From Acanthaster planci (Eukaryota > Echinodermata > Asteroidea > Valvatida > Acanthasteridae), in the NCBI RefSeq assembly GCF_001949145.1, contig NW_019091398.1, positions 1,410,015 to 1,474,014 of the forward strand: a stretch of DNA of 64,000 nucleotides, read 5' to 3'. The notes under the pieces are model-generated. The model ran no database searches, was not told the origin of the DNA, and saw only the letters and a list, made by a program, of their open reading frames with translations. The position numbers and the translations under genes were made by a program. Below are positions 1 to 11,800 of this stretch, piece after piece (within the stretch, counting starts at the first letter, position 1; the number at the start of each line of letters is the position of its first letter).

Positions 1-1749
1 AATATGATAAGTAGTTGTGGAATTTGGACTTCAAAAAAAGTAATATGTTAATTAGCTCCAATGGACTTGCCAGGAGAGGCCACTCCCTCTACCGAGACAA
101 AGGGAAAAATTTAGTGTGTCATTGATCTGAGCAACTGACACGGTAAAATAACGTGCATGGAAAAAATAAACAGTGCGTGGGAAGGACAGAACTCGTTCAG
201 TGTGGCATTAAGCTCTCCAAGACAGTGGCGTATCCAGCGGCACAGGGGGACGGGGGAGATGCTGGTGCCCCCTTGTGCCCCCCCCCCACTTGTAAATCCT
301 AGCTACCTCACTGAAAAAAGTATTTGGTATATTTATTATCAAATTTTAGCCCAAAAACCCTAAGAAATAACACCATGCAATGAAAACAAGGATGTCGGGA
401 CCGCGATAAGGCTTTTGATTTTTTTTTTGCCCACAACATTATGATAAATGACCGAATTTGGATTTGCTCATGAAACCAAGCTCTGGACACGCCTAGTCTG
501 CCCTCAGTAAAGCCCCTAATTTGACAATCAACGTAAAAGGAGGAACAAAGTGGCCACTTATCCATTTGTCTCATTAATTTTAAGGCCACATGGGCATTAA
601 TTCCCTTTTTCTATTATCAGCTTATCTGTTTTTATGTCAGCATATCTGATTATATAGGAAGGTCTGTCCCATCATGACAAAATCAACTCACGACTAACAA
701 TATTCTATGTATACATCCAAAGATATTTCTCCACTTACGCTATGATGTATATTTATCAGGTAGCTTGATATGCACTGTAGGCATAGTCAGGAGCTCAAAT
801 TTACCAAAAGTACACAACTTAAATTATTAATTGATATCGTTTGTTTGCATGACAGTGGTGCTTGATAAGTCAGCCTTGGAATGCCATCAGGTGTATATTT
901 TTAAAAATCAAAGTACATTTTTTTCAACTCCGTTTAGAGAAAAAGTATATCTTTCCCAAGTTCGTCTGTTCAAGATATATATTCTCCAGTTTGTTCCCGC
1001 AAAATCTATAGATAGAGACGTTGTTTTTATTTTTGGAAACGAATCGTTTTTACTAGATATATTTAAAAAAAAATTGTGAGAAATTAATACAAACCTGACA
1101 ATGTATGTCTCCTTGCACTTGGAAAAAAATCTCTCATAAAAAACAAACTTCATCAAAAAAACTCATAATAACGATTCGTTACCAACAAAATAGAAAAAAG
1201 TTTCCAAACGAACTAGAGAATGTATGTCTCGAACAAACGAACTTTGGGAAAATATATCTTGTAAAACAACGTCGGAAAAATATATATATCCTAAAAATGG
1301 ACCTCAAAAAGATCTACCTCACTCTTTAAAATAATACCTGTACATGCACGTAATAGCCAGGAGCTGCAGATAGCTGGCTATTTTAAATTATGCCACTGCG
1401 GTCGGTTATCATACGGACTGTCAATGACGAAAGCTTTGACCAAAGCCTCTATTTCTATTGCCAGACAATTTTTAAATAGATTTACGTCATCCCCGACCCC
1501 CAAGTCCTCGGTAGAATTGTACGTCGCTGGTCAACGTCCATCTGAGACAATGGAGCTTTTCAGAGATTAGGAAACACTGATGCCATGTGACCAAGGGATA
1601 CTTACTCTGGGATTAAAGCAGCCACAGAGCGTGAGACAGACGTCGGAAAATTGAAAGTAGATGATTTCTCTTTTCGAAGCTTTGAGAAACAGCCTCAACT
1701 ACCGGATTTAACCTCCCGGCTATGTTGTGCCTCTTGCGATCCAATCCAG
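1..1749. other. Non-coding stretch upstream of the first GABA-B-like unit
   Basis: No coding exon is supported here. By the spacing in the two intact downstream copies, an exon equivalent to exon 8 of the receptor would be expected roughly 320 bases before 1750, but I find no recognisable match, so it is lost or too decayed. Around 226-300 there is a short G/C-run repeat (GTGGCGTA followed by runs of G, then GTGCCCCC) that recurs near 10.0 kb and 34.7 kb. The foldback repeat at 890-1315 is listed separately. Confidence 0.5.
890..1315. repeat. Imperfect palindrome (foldback/MITE-like element)
   Basis: The left half (about 895-1080) matches the reverse complement of the right half (about 1130-1315). 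Clear paired blocks are CCCAAGTTCGTCTGTTCAAG near 957 against the complement of CGAACAAACGAACTTTGGG near 1230, and GGAAACGAATCG near 1036 against the complement of CGATTCGTTACC near 1173. The sequence is A/T-rich with no protein signature. A non-autonomous foldback transposon is the simplest reading; no target-site duplication was confirmed. The small open frames in it are shadows. Confidence 0.6.
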
Positions 1750-2554
1750 GGTCCTGTGAAATTTAGTTCATCGGGGACAGGCTTGGCTTGATTCAGATTT
1801 GGCAAATTCAAGGTACATTACCAACCTCGCATTAAAGGACATACAGTGCCCTCACTTATAATGGTTTAAATAATATTTATCAGGCTGAGTTACATACTAA
1901 CCTTCCTTTTACACGTACTAAGTGTGTTTTTACATCTTGCTCTGATCATCTTTTCGAAATATTGTTTCGAGATTGTCCGACTTTCTAAGACACTAGTGTT
2001 TACGTGCCATTTAAAATGTACACATCCACTCCGCGTAGTTGAAACATGAAATAGGCTATTTGATCTGAAAAACATCTCAAACGCCCAAAAGTGCACAATT
2101 TGCACTCGCCATTAAGGCTTCAATACATATATATTTAATAAAAACATTGGTAAAGAGCAGGTATAATATTTCTGCATATAAAAAGCATATTGACGTGGGG
2201 ATGATGGACCCAGTGGCCCGTGAGGACATCTCTTGGGAAGGATACAAACCCGTCCTCTGGCAAGGTATGTCAGGTGTACGGTGGACTGGACATCAAAGAA
2301 AATAGGACATTGAGTTTTTTTTACAATTGGGGTTGTACTTTTGCCTGGAACTGGTACCCAATTTCCGTCTCATTCATTCGGAATGCATGATGTAATTTCT
2401 CCAAACCTTTGGGCATCATTTCTGTTTTTGCATGATGACGCTCGCATAGTAAATTACCCACACGTCTAAACTGGAAATTTTTTGAGGCCATTGACCCTCT
2501 CTAAGCCCCCCCCCTTTTCAAAGTACATGTACGACCGAAGGAGTACTGATCAAG

Positions 2555-4335
2555 GCACTGTAAATGACCCGAGTCATTTGCGTCAATAGAAGTCTCCGGG
2601 CAACCACTTATTGTTCCTTAGAATCAGGTGTATTTCCAAGGGACTGGAAAGAAGCTTTGGTGCGTCCCTTGTTGAAGATAGACAACCTCGATTTGATTTT
2701 AGAAAATTATCGACCGATTAGTGATCTCCAATTCATTTCTATATTGACAGAGAGAGCTGTGTGTTTTCAGCTTTACTCCCACGGGTCGACCTTCTGTTTC
2801 CAGTTTTTCAATCTTCTTACCGAAAGTATCATTGCAGTGAGACGGTTCTCCTGAAGGTTAAGAATGATATACTGCTGAAAAGGAATTCTCAGCATGTCAT
2901 TTTGCTTGTTCGCTTGGACTCAAGTGCTGCCTTCGATACAGTTAATCACACTCTTCTGTTGCAATTTTTAGAATCTAAAGTTGTGATATCTGGTAAAGCT
3001 CTGGCCTGGTTTTCATCTTATTTATCTGGCAGGAGCCAACGTATTTCTATTTCATGGTACTCTGTCAGAGAAATTTGATCTAAACTGTGGTGTCCCTTAA
3101 GGGATTTGCTTAGGATCACTTTTATTTACGGTTTATGCTTCTAACTATTTGACATCATTGAAGACCATTTGCTTGATGTCCATTTTTATGCAGACGACAC
3201 GTAGTTGTACTTATCATTTAAACCCGATTACACTTCTGCCAAACCGCTCTAGCTGCAAAGGAAAGTTGTATTTTGGACATTGGAAATTGGATGCTGCAAG
3301 ACAGGCTAATGATCAATGATGCTAAGTGTGAATTCCTGATTATTGGAACCAGGCAACAGTTGCAGAAAATAAATATGTCTAATGTCACGGTGGGCAGTTC
3401 TGTAATCCCTTCATCCACGTGCGTCAGGAATTTGGGATCATAGTTTGATTCAGAAATGACAATGGACACCCACATCACTAAGGCTTGTTGTGCAGCATTT
3501 TTTCACTCTTCACAATCTTAGGCGCATCAATAAATTCCTCTCTCCCGGTTCGCTTTCAGTGTAAATTCACGCATTGGTGACCAGCTGTGTGGACTATTGT
3601 AATAGTCTTATGTATGGTTTGTCGGCAGCACAGATAATGAGATTCCTGCGAGTCCAGAATGCTGCAGCTGGGCTCCTTACGAATAAACCCAAGTTTCAGC
3701 ACATAACACTAATAATGTATCATCGGCACTGGTTACCGGTTTTGCACAGGATCAACTTCAAAATCTCTTAACATACAAAGTCATGTATCCACGGTCTTGC
3801 TCCTGGAAACTTAATGAATCTTGCCATTATTAAGAAGGAGTCTAGATATCATCTCAGGTCAGCAACTTACGGTCCTCTGTTAAGTTACCCTTACGGTAAA
3901 ATGCTACCTACACTTGGTAACAAGGCATTTGCAATGGCTGCTCCTAAATTATGGAATGCTTTACCATGGCATATAGGGTGTGAGCAAAGCCTTGCTATTT
4001 TTAAATGTAAAGTGAAAAGTTACCTTTTTAATATTACACTTGTCCAGTGATATATTGCACTGCAAGATTCTTGATTTTATTTAATTGATTTTAAGTAATA
4101 GGGTAATAACATTTTTAACGTGGGTTTAGCTGTGATTCGTTATTTTAGTGTCACCTTGTCTGGTATAATTACTTTTCTTTTATCGTAGGTAGGGTTAGAA
4201 GCGTCTGTCCCCAGGAAAAATCTAGACATCACCAATGTCGGCAGGGTTAGGTTCTCCCTGTTGGCGGGGCAGACGTATCCCCCTACTGCGGTTTGGGTAC
4301 GAGCGCGGTGACATTCATTCATTTATTCTAATTCA
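2555..4335 (+). mobile_element. Degenerate L2/CR1-type non-LTR retrotransposon fragment
   Basis: Successive frames encode reverse-transcriptase landmarks in order: the ENYRPIS block near 2700, the SSAAFDTVNHTLLL block near 2920-2960, a trace of the GVPQGS block near 3090, a decayed catalytic YADDT-like block near 3190, the DYCNSL and WLPVL blocks near 3590-3740, and the C-terminal APKLWNALPWHI block near 3950. These are typical of the L2/CR1 group. Stops and frameshifts separate the pieces, so it is dead. It lies in intron 10 of the receptor pseudogene, in the same orientation, and accounts for the length of that intron. The exact 3' end is uncertain. Confidence 0.85.
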
Positions 4336-6764
4336 TTTATCATTATCTTTCATTTCGTAAATGAAATTAATTTTTTATATCAACTTGTACTGCACCATTG
4401 ATCATTTTTATGGAAACGGCGCATTATAAATTTTAAATTATTATTGTAATTTTTAATTATTATTAAGAGACTCTTTGTTGATATTGCATGCGTGGCGTAT
4501 TTCTGTTGAGCACAATTTGAAATATAGGTTTGCACAAATGCTATTTCACACCCTTAACCCTGGGGAAAAAAATCTTTGACTATCTTTGAAGTGTGTGCTG
4601 TGTTTTTTTTTAAATTGAAAACAAACGCCTCTATGCTTCTTTGAAGGCCTGATACCCCCTATTGATTTTGTTATTGAACTGGAAGATCGCCAGGCGATAA
4701 AAACCACCGTTTTCATAACTGACGCCGTTTTAGCAGCGACTGGGATCATTCTGGATTGTTTCCCCTTGATTTTCAACATCCATTTCAAGAACCACCAGTA
4801 AACGAAGCAGGGATCGTAACATTTCATAATGCCAAGAAAGGTTCAAATAACTATAAAATCAAACTTGCGTTTCTTTCGTGAGAATAAAGACTCTTTTATT
4901 CTTTTTGAAGGTTAATTTTACAAGTGGTTGTGAAACATCAGTTTACATCAAAGGGTTTTACTGTCAGAATATAGTTAGACAACTTTGTTGGTTTATCAGT
5001 CTAAGTGGACATATGATGCACATTAATACATTTATGACAGCTTTAGAAAGCTGTACTGGGCCTTTCCCGTAATATGCATATGTTTGTACTATTGCTCTGT
5101 TATTAAGATACAGCCCCCAAATCAACAACTTGATCCTGATTGGTGGAATACTGGCCTACGTGTCCATCATATTTCAGGGTATAGATACCGCAGTCACTTC
5201 CACTGGAAGAGTTCTTTTGATGTGTAAGGTAAATCGTCTGCTTTTTAACCCTCCAAAGGGTGAGCCATGTTATACAAAGAACTCACTGTTGTGGAATGAA
5301 TTGACACCAATAGTTAGGTGTTAGTAACTCTCGTCAAGACAGAATGGGGCTGGCAAAGTCTTTACTATGGATAACTAAACTTCTTAGCATGCCGCCACGC
5401 TAGCTGCAGTTCTATATATTTTATTTAAAATTTGTCACGCCTAAATAACTTGCTGAGACAAGTTTGCAAATCCATGTGTGTCTTTTTAATCGCCTCTACA
5501 TCCATTTCGTTCATATAGTTATACATTTTCTGTCGTGACTCATGTTAAGACGTAGTGTCTGTCTATCAGGTTTTCATTGGCCTGCGGTTCCACGTTCAGC
5601 AAGACCTGGCAGGTGCACAAGATATTCGCCAACAAAACCAACAACAGGATGGTAAAAGCCTTAAAAGAGTTTTCGTCTATTGACAAAACTGCATATGACA
5701 CAAACTTGGCAACAGTTGCTTTACGGCGTAGTTGAAACACTGAGTCAGAAATCCTTAACAGTACATATTGGAGTGTTAATTCATGAAGATTTGCAGAAAT
5801 TTTAACTGGGGACCAATTCCAGTTGAAACATCCTCTTATCGCCATATTTGGCGGTATATTTGTATTCTCGATTTTCCCTCTGATGTATAATAATCCAACC
5901 ATTTTTATGTTTATGTTTATTTGTTTAATTTTTCTTGCTCAGAGGGTGAAGGGTCACTGTTTGTTCGGCTCTGACGCCACGCTGGTTATTCAAGATGTTA
6001 CAGTTCTCATCATATGGGAAATCCTCGATTCACTCACAGCTATAGAGTGGCTTGGAGCTAAAGTGGTAAGAAGAAACGTGTTTGTATGTTGTCTTCAGTT
6101 TCTACACTGTTTCTAAAATTTTTCTTTGAGTTCAACATGAATTAGACATAGAGTCGTTCACGAATGTTATATTTACCACTTATGTGATTTAACATGGACT
6201 GCAGTCGTGTAATATTCTTAGATTGGCGATAAAAACGACGACATCGTGTACACACCAGTCCAGATGACATGTGGGTCAAGGAACCAGACCTACTCGATTG
6301 GTGTCTTCTATGTCATCGATGGCCTTTTGTTGATATTTGGCGCTTTTAAATAGAATTTTAAGTTTCCAATTTTTGACATATAAAAGCTTGTCCTTTGCAA
6401 ACAGACTTCGTTGAAAGTCTTACTTTTGTTATCCGGATCTAGGAGGCTTAAAATTCTTGCTCCTACTCTAAGCGGAAATTAGATCATTGATAACATCACT
6501 CACAATGCTTTGCATGTAATGTTTTCTGATCATCGCCGTTAACTGAAATTTTAAGGTATCTGCATCTGTAACATCTTGGTCCTGTCTCTTGTGGGCGCCC
6601 CGATGTCGCTTGTTCTTGAGGAGAGGAACGCCCACTACTCCCTGGTATCTATCCTTTCTGGCTGGACACTACCATCACACTCTGTCTGGTCTTTGTTCCT
6701 AAAGCCAGCCAATACAATCATACAAATATTAAAATTCAGATCATGAAGTAAGGAACCAGCTCGA

Positions 6765-6957
6765 TTTTAAAATGGGGCGCGGTCATTCAGGATATCAAAC
6801 AGAAGTTGCAGACGACAGGTCTGGCAAATTTGTATTCTGCACGTGTCATCTACTGCTGTGGTGATATCGATCTGTCTCGTGTCAGAAAGTTTGAAGAAAA
6901 GTTTATCATTCCTTTAAGTACGTGCCGCCCTCAGGCTCATATCGGCAATAAATTGTA
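6765..6957 (+). other. Unrecognised open reading frame without a Met start
   Basis: Between exons 16 and 17 of the pseudogene there is a 64-codon open frame beginning near WGAVIQDIKQKL and ending at a TAA. Its composition looks protein-like (phrases such as RVIYCCGDIDLSRV and KFEEKFIIPL). The intact paralogues have nothing comparable in the same intron. It could be a scrap of a retrotransposon or of an inserted processed gene. I cannot name it. Confidence 0.25.
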
Positions 6958-7477
6958 ATTATATCTTCAACCATGCCGGAATGAATTTTATTATTTTCCA
7001 CGCTCCAATCAAAAGCGGATATAAGGATCACACAAGGTTGGCTGTAGAGGTTGTGGCTTCCCCAAAGAGACTTGAGAGATTGAGAGAAAATATTCGTTTT
7101 GGGTCAGTTTTCTTTTCCATTCCTCAATGTGTCAAAAGCCCCAAACTATAAATTCATCGTTGAAAATGTTAAAGATGGTTACATGAATATGTTCTTAATT
7201 TTGGGGAAACATCCCCTTTCCGAATATTTACTTCTTGATCCACCCTTTATTTGCAATTTGCGGCTCATGTTTGGTTGCGAATGAGAAACTACATAATCAG
7301 CTATCAAACGCCTGACTGTTTCAGGTACGGATGGGAAATGAGATGCAGCCAGCTCAGAGCACGTTAGCCTCGCAGATTTCCCAAGGCAACAGAGTCGACA
7401 ACCTACCAACACGGAGTGGGAAGTCCAGCAGCTCCGGCATTAACTCGGCAAAACGAAGAAGAATTTCGAGGAATTGA

Positions 7478-8858
7478 AGATGTAACGTCCCGTGAAGTCT
7501 GCAAAATTGCTTTGGTTGGGGGGCACAATTACTACCTGATGAAGCTTAGGACTGTGTCATTAAAAACACATCATGCATTGTCATTTTACACGTCCTCGTC
7601 ATTGGTTTTCGAACTAATATGAAGGAGTTAGGGGAATTGTAATTTTGGTTGAATGCAAAGTTGTACTTTTAAGGTCATCGGCATGCTGGATGGAGACGCT
7701 GCAAAAACAGTCTTTCACGTCATGAGACTTGAAGCATCAAAAGCGCGGCCAGCTGACTAGATGCATCCATAGGAAAAAGTTCTAGTATCACAATCAAAAA
7801 CTCCAGTTTAATAACTTGCAAAAGTAAATGCAAGAACTTCTAAGGCAGTGAAAAATCATATAAATAATCGTAACCATTTTTCTTATTCAACCAAAAGATT
7901 TTAAACTTTTAATAATATCAGAATATTTTTGAAGTAGAATGAAGATACGATTTAAATTGAGAATTTTCATGAGTCGTAGATCTACTTGAATATAATCCAT
8001 GGAATGTGGCGTACATTATCAATAAGCTAAAAATCGTTATACATTAACTTCACACTGTTGCCTTTTCCAATTCTTAGCGTAACTTTCTACGATTCTTTCA
8101 GAAAGGCTGTTTAACACAGATATAATTTGTTATTATCCTGTGGTTTTTTTATATCTCTTGTCTTGGCTCCCTATTTCACTCGATTATGTAAACGAAACGT
8201 ACTGTCGTCAAACTGTTTTGAGTTCTACATATAAATAAATCACTATATGAAAGATCACCGTCTGCTGCAAACATACTGTTGACGAATAGATCTTCATAAA
8301 TCTAAAAACTTCAATCTAATATTAATATGAAACCTTAATATGCACATGCATGAATATACACACGACTCGAAGCACGTATAAACTAACGAAATACAAATTT
8401 TGTCAAAATCAAGGTGTGATTCAAGTCCTCACTCAGCGTTATTCAAGCGGCAGACCGTCACAGAATATAATTTACATAGGCTAAAACGTCACTTCAGGAC
8501 CATTCAAACCGTGGGGGTGGGGTATAAAAAAGATACCCTCTTCCACCCTCTGACCGACTAATTCTCAGAGAATGACGATTTCCATTCCAGAGCCATGGTG
8601 GTATTCTAAGATTTCTTATACCGTTTATAAAAAAAATGCCCCTATTCAAAATCAAAAAGTTGCTAACACATGATGACTAGTCACCCTCTTGCTGTTATCA
8701 ATGGAAAGGTCGCCACTTTCTATTACAGCCACCCCGCCTGTGCCGTGGCCTAATCTATTAGACTGTCAAACTGAACTTGAAGAGCAAAAGGCCGCAGCCT
8801 AAAATATAAGGCATGGCGCTTGGTTTCTTGGGTCTAACTGTTCGAAGCAACGAGGAAG
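7478..8858. other. Intergenic spacer between pseudogene and gene A
   Basis: About 1.4 kb, A/T-rich, with no supported exon. It should contain the promoter and 5' UTR of gene A, but I cannot identify a convincing TATA box or initiator. An AG at 8857-8858 sits immediately before the chosen ATG, so a non-coding first exon upstream cannot be excluded. Confidence 0.5.
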
Positions 8859-11800
8859 ATGTTGTCGCTGTTTTTTCGTCTTACAATCCTTGGGACAGCG
8901 TGTGTCTGTATGCCCAATGTGACCAAACTCTATCTTCTCGGGCTCTATCCAGAGTCTGGACCCTGGGTCGGAGCACAGACCGCTATACCAGCAACCCAAC
9001 TAGCTGTGACGGATATCAACAGCAATCCTGATATTCTACCTCGTCATCAGATTGTTGTCATACCAAGAGATACGGAGGTAAGGTCCGTACTCCTCTAGCG
9101 TGTTTATTTTAGAGTGCATTTCAAAGTTGAAATGATCTGTCAAATTAAAACATTTTGAAAAAGAAATTATTACACTTTAAAATCCAACTGTTTGAATACA
9201 TTTCATCACGTGTGTCCGTTATTGAAAGGGTATTTATTCTTTTATCTTACTAAGGACAAGGGGTTTGTAGCGTTTTCTGTTTTTTACACGGTCACTTTTT
9301 CAAATGTTGATGCTTGAACTTCAGTTGATGAGTTATTAAGGACAGACTACGGAGATTATTTTTCTAAACAAAAAATTGACAAAAACTAAATTAACAAATT
9401 TATTTTTTTTTTCATTTTGTCTGTGTACATGATAATTTGCATGTGCTTCTCCGTTAGTGCAGCGGCATACAATAATTTTACTAATTTTGACAGCAAAATT
9501 TGCACCAAAGGTATTTCTTTGAAGAACACAAGAAGTTCGTAATCAGTTCGTTAAGGGAGTGTTAACAATGGTTACAGAATACCTGTAGCAATCCAAGACG
9601 ACCCCACTTTTCATTAAAAATAATTTTGAATACGCGTTATCCATATAATCAGTGATGTTATTTGGAGAGCCCAGAGTTTAATTGCATTTGAGTATACACA
9701 AAGGTAAAGGAATCGACAAAAAACATTTCCAGTGTTGGTTTCTAAATTGAATGACAATTGAGTTACAGAATGTTTGATTTTTAAATGTCAGAAAATCTCA
9801 TTATCGATACAAGGAAATAAACTCCACAAAATAAATGAAAGCCAAAGAGTTACAGCACGAACAAATTAGTTCATGAACAGCAAACATCATGAAACAAAAG
9901 TGAATTTATTTCTGATGATTTTGAGTGAGACTATCAATTTTTTTTAAAAAATTGCTAAGCATGTGCACTTTTGTGATGTCAATAACTTTTATTTAGAGAA
10001 TTTAGTCTGCAAAATGAAATGACCGACACCCAGTGGCGTAACAACGGGGGGGGGGACGTGCCCCCCAGCGAATGCTTGTGCCCGCTGGGTGCCCTCCCCC
10101 CCTCCCGTGAAATCCAGCTCATTGTATTTTGATGCCCCCTGATAAAAATGTGTGCACCCCCGGGTGCCCCCAGAAATGCCTACGTCACAACAGAACTTAC
10201 CAGGATTCATTTCCAAAAAGCCTTATTAATTACTGTGGCGTAAGCAAACGTACCTTGTAATAAAGACTTTGAAGTTAAATTTCCATTGGCGTATTTAAAA
10301 CTTGAACTCTAGCGTTGTCTATGTGCCTTGGTACACTTAAGCTGAGTCAGGCGTGGCTGGGCTGGCTTGAGCAGCCCGCGTTGGATTGGGCTTGAGTTGG
10401 GCTGAGTTGGGTTGTGTTAGATTGGGTTCAGGATGGCTTAAAGAATAAGCTTGTTTCTCAAGTGCGATGGTGGCAAGGCTACCGATGAGATGTACCGTGA
10501 GCTGTTCAACAAGACCACAACCAAGGTCATGGTGATCGGGGCAGGGTGCTCTATCGCTACGGAGCCTACAGCGCAGGCCTCGCACTACTGGAATCTTATC
10601 CAGGTTGGAATCTTGTCAACTTCTACCTTTAATTAACTTTAATGTCCCTATCAATTTTATCTACAGGCGAAAACTTTTACTGCGTACCGTTTGAAAGAGA
10701 TAAGTCATGCAATATCATTTTCAGCGATTGCAGACTGGTTACGTATGTCTTAAGCTAATGAAAAGATTTGCTTATTGCAGTTCATTACATTTAACACCCG
10801 CAAAGACCGCGCGCGACGCTATAGTTATTTTTCATAATCACCTAGTTACCCATTCCCATTGGTTGAGAACCCGTCACGTGGCCGGTTTTAAATGGTTTGT
10901 CCGGTTCGTAAGTGTGGTGACACTTCAGTTAAATAAGAAAAAAAAACTGCCACACATATTAGGGCCTATTTGTTTCACACGGATCAAAATCTCGGTCAGT
11001 GATCCCATCGCTGGCTTGCCCCATCCAATAAACAAGATTTGCCGTCATTGAATCAACGACTCATCAATGTTCGCTATCCTGATTCGCGTGAAACAAGCAG
11101 CCTAGGCTCATCAAGTTACATGGAAACCGAATGTTAACGCGCAACTTGAGTGTTCATTCAATGCTTGGGCGTAACCTTTCGAGGTGGGGATGGGCTATTG
11201 AATCATTAGCCCCACCCAGTCCACCCCCACACACATTTTTTGTGATGAGCCAAACAAATTAGGCGAATCGTGAATAACGTAGGATTTCCCGATGTCAAAC
11301 ATGCTTACACTATCACCAAAAAGGGATAACAATTTTATAAAGCCATAAATACGCCATTCGGATTGAAGATTCTGCATAAATTTGATACGCATTGAATTAG
11401 GTTAGGCTGGCGGTTGCACCATGTACAAGAAAATATCTCTTTTATGAGTGTGTGGTTCTGAGTAGAACCGATGGTAGTAGTACTTCCACTGTGCATAGCT
11501 TCAAGTCTTATCTATTGATACACATTACAGATGTACATATTTATAACGAAGATTGTGTATATAGTGTACATGGTGTACCCCGCAGCTTATCACATTTCTA
11601 TGGCCACACAAACCATTCCCCAACTTTCCCACTCTTCGAATTTCCAACACAGATGATCCAATGGGAGCTTGTGATCAATAGAGGTTATGTATGGTAGCCA
11701 TNNNNNNNNNNNNNNNNNNNNNNNNNNNNNNNNNNNNNNNNNNNNNNNNNNNNNNNNNNNNNNNNNNNNNNNNNNNNNNNNNNNNNNNNNNNNNNNNNNN

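Larger units (their letters stand above)
1750..7477 (+). pseudogene. GABA-B-receptor-like class C GPCR pseudogene (exons 9-17, 5' part outside window)
   Basis: This is a decayed third copy of the receptor unit found intact twice downstream. Recognisable exons: 9 (1750-1812), 10 (2178-2264), 11 with TM1 (4647-4797), 12 with TM2 (about 5096-5228), 13 with TM3 (5544-5651), 14 with TM4 (5943-6065), 15 with TM5 (6222 to about 6347), 16 with TM6-7 (6556-6704) and 17, the tail (7325-7477). Lesions: a 1-base deletion in exon 9 giving TGA at 1789; acceptor CAG changed to CAT before exons 10 and 13; acceptor lost before exon 12; the TM3 tryptophan changed to TAG at 5553; exon 15 cut off in TM5 with a stop at 6351; a 1-base deletion and a lost GT donor in exon 16; a shifted frame in the tail. 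Exons 11 and 14 remain open. A LINE lies in intron 10. Earlier exons should lie upstream of the window. Confidence 0.88.

Noticed and set aside
1105-1329. Small basic open frame near 1.1-1.3 kb
   Set aside because: Part of an A/T-rich palindrome; Lys/Ile-rich translation reflects base composition.
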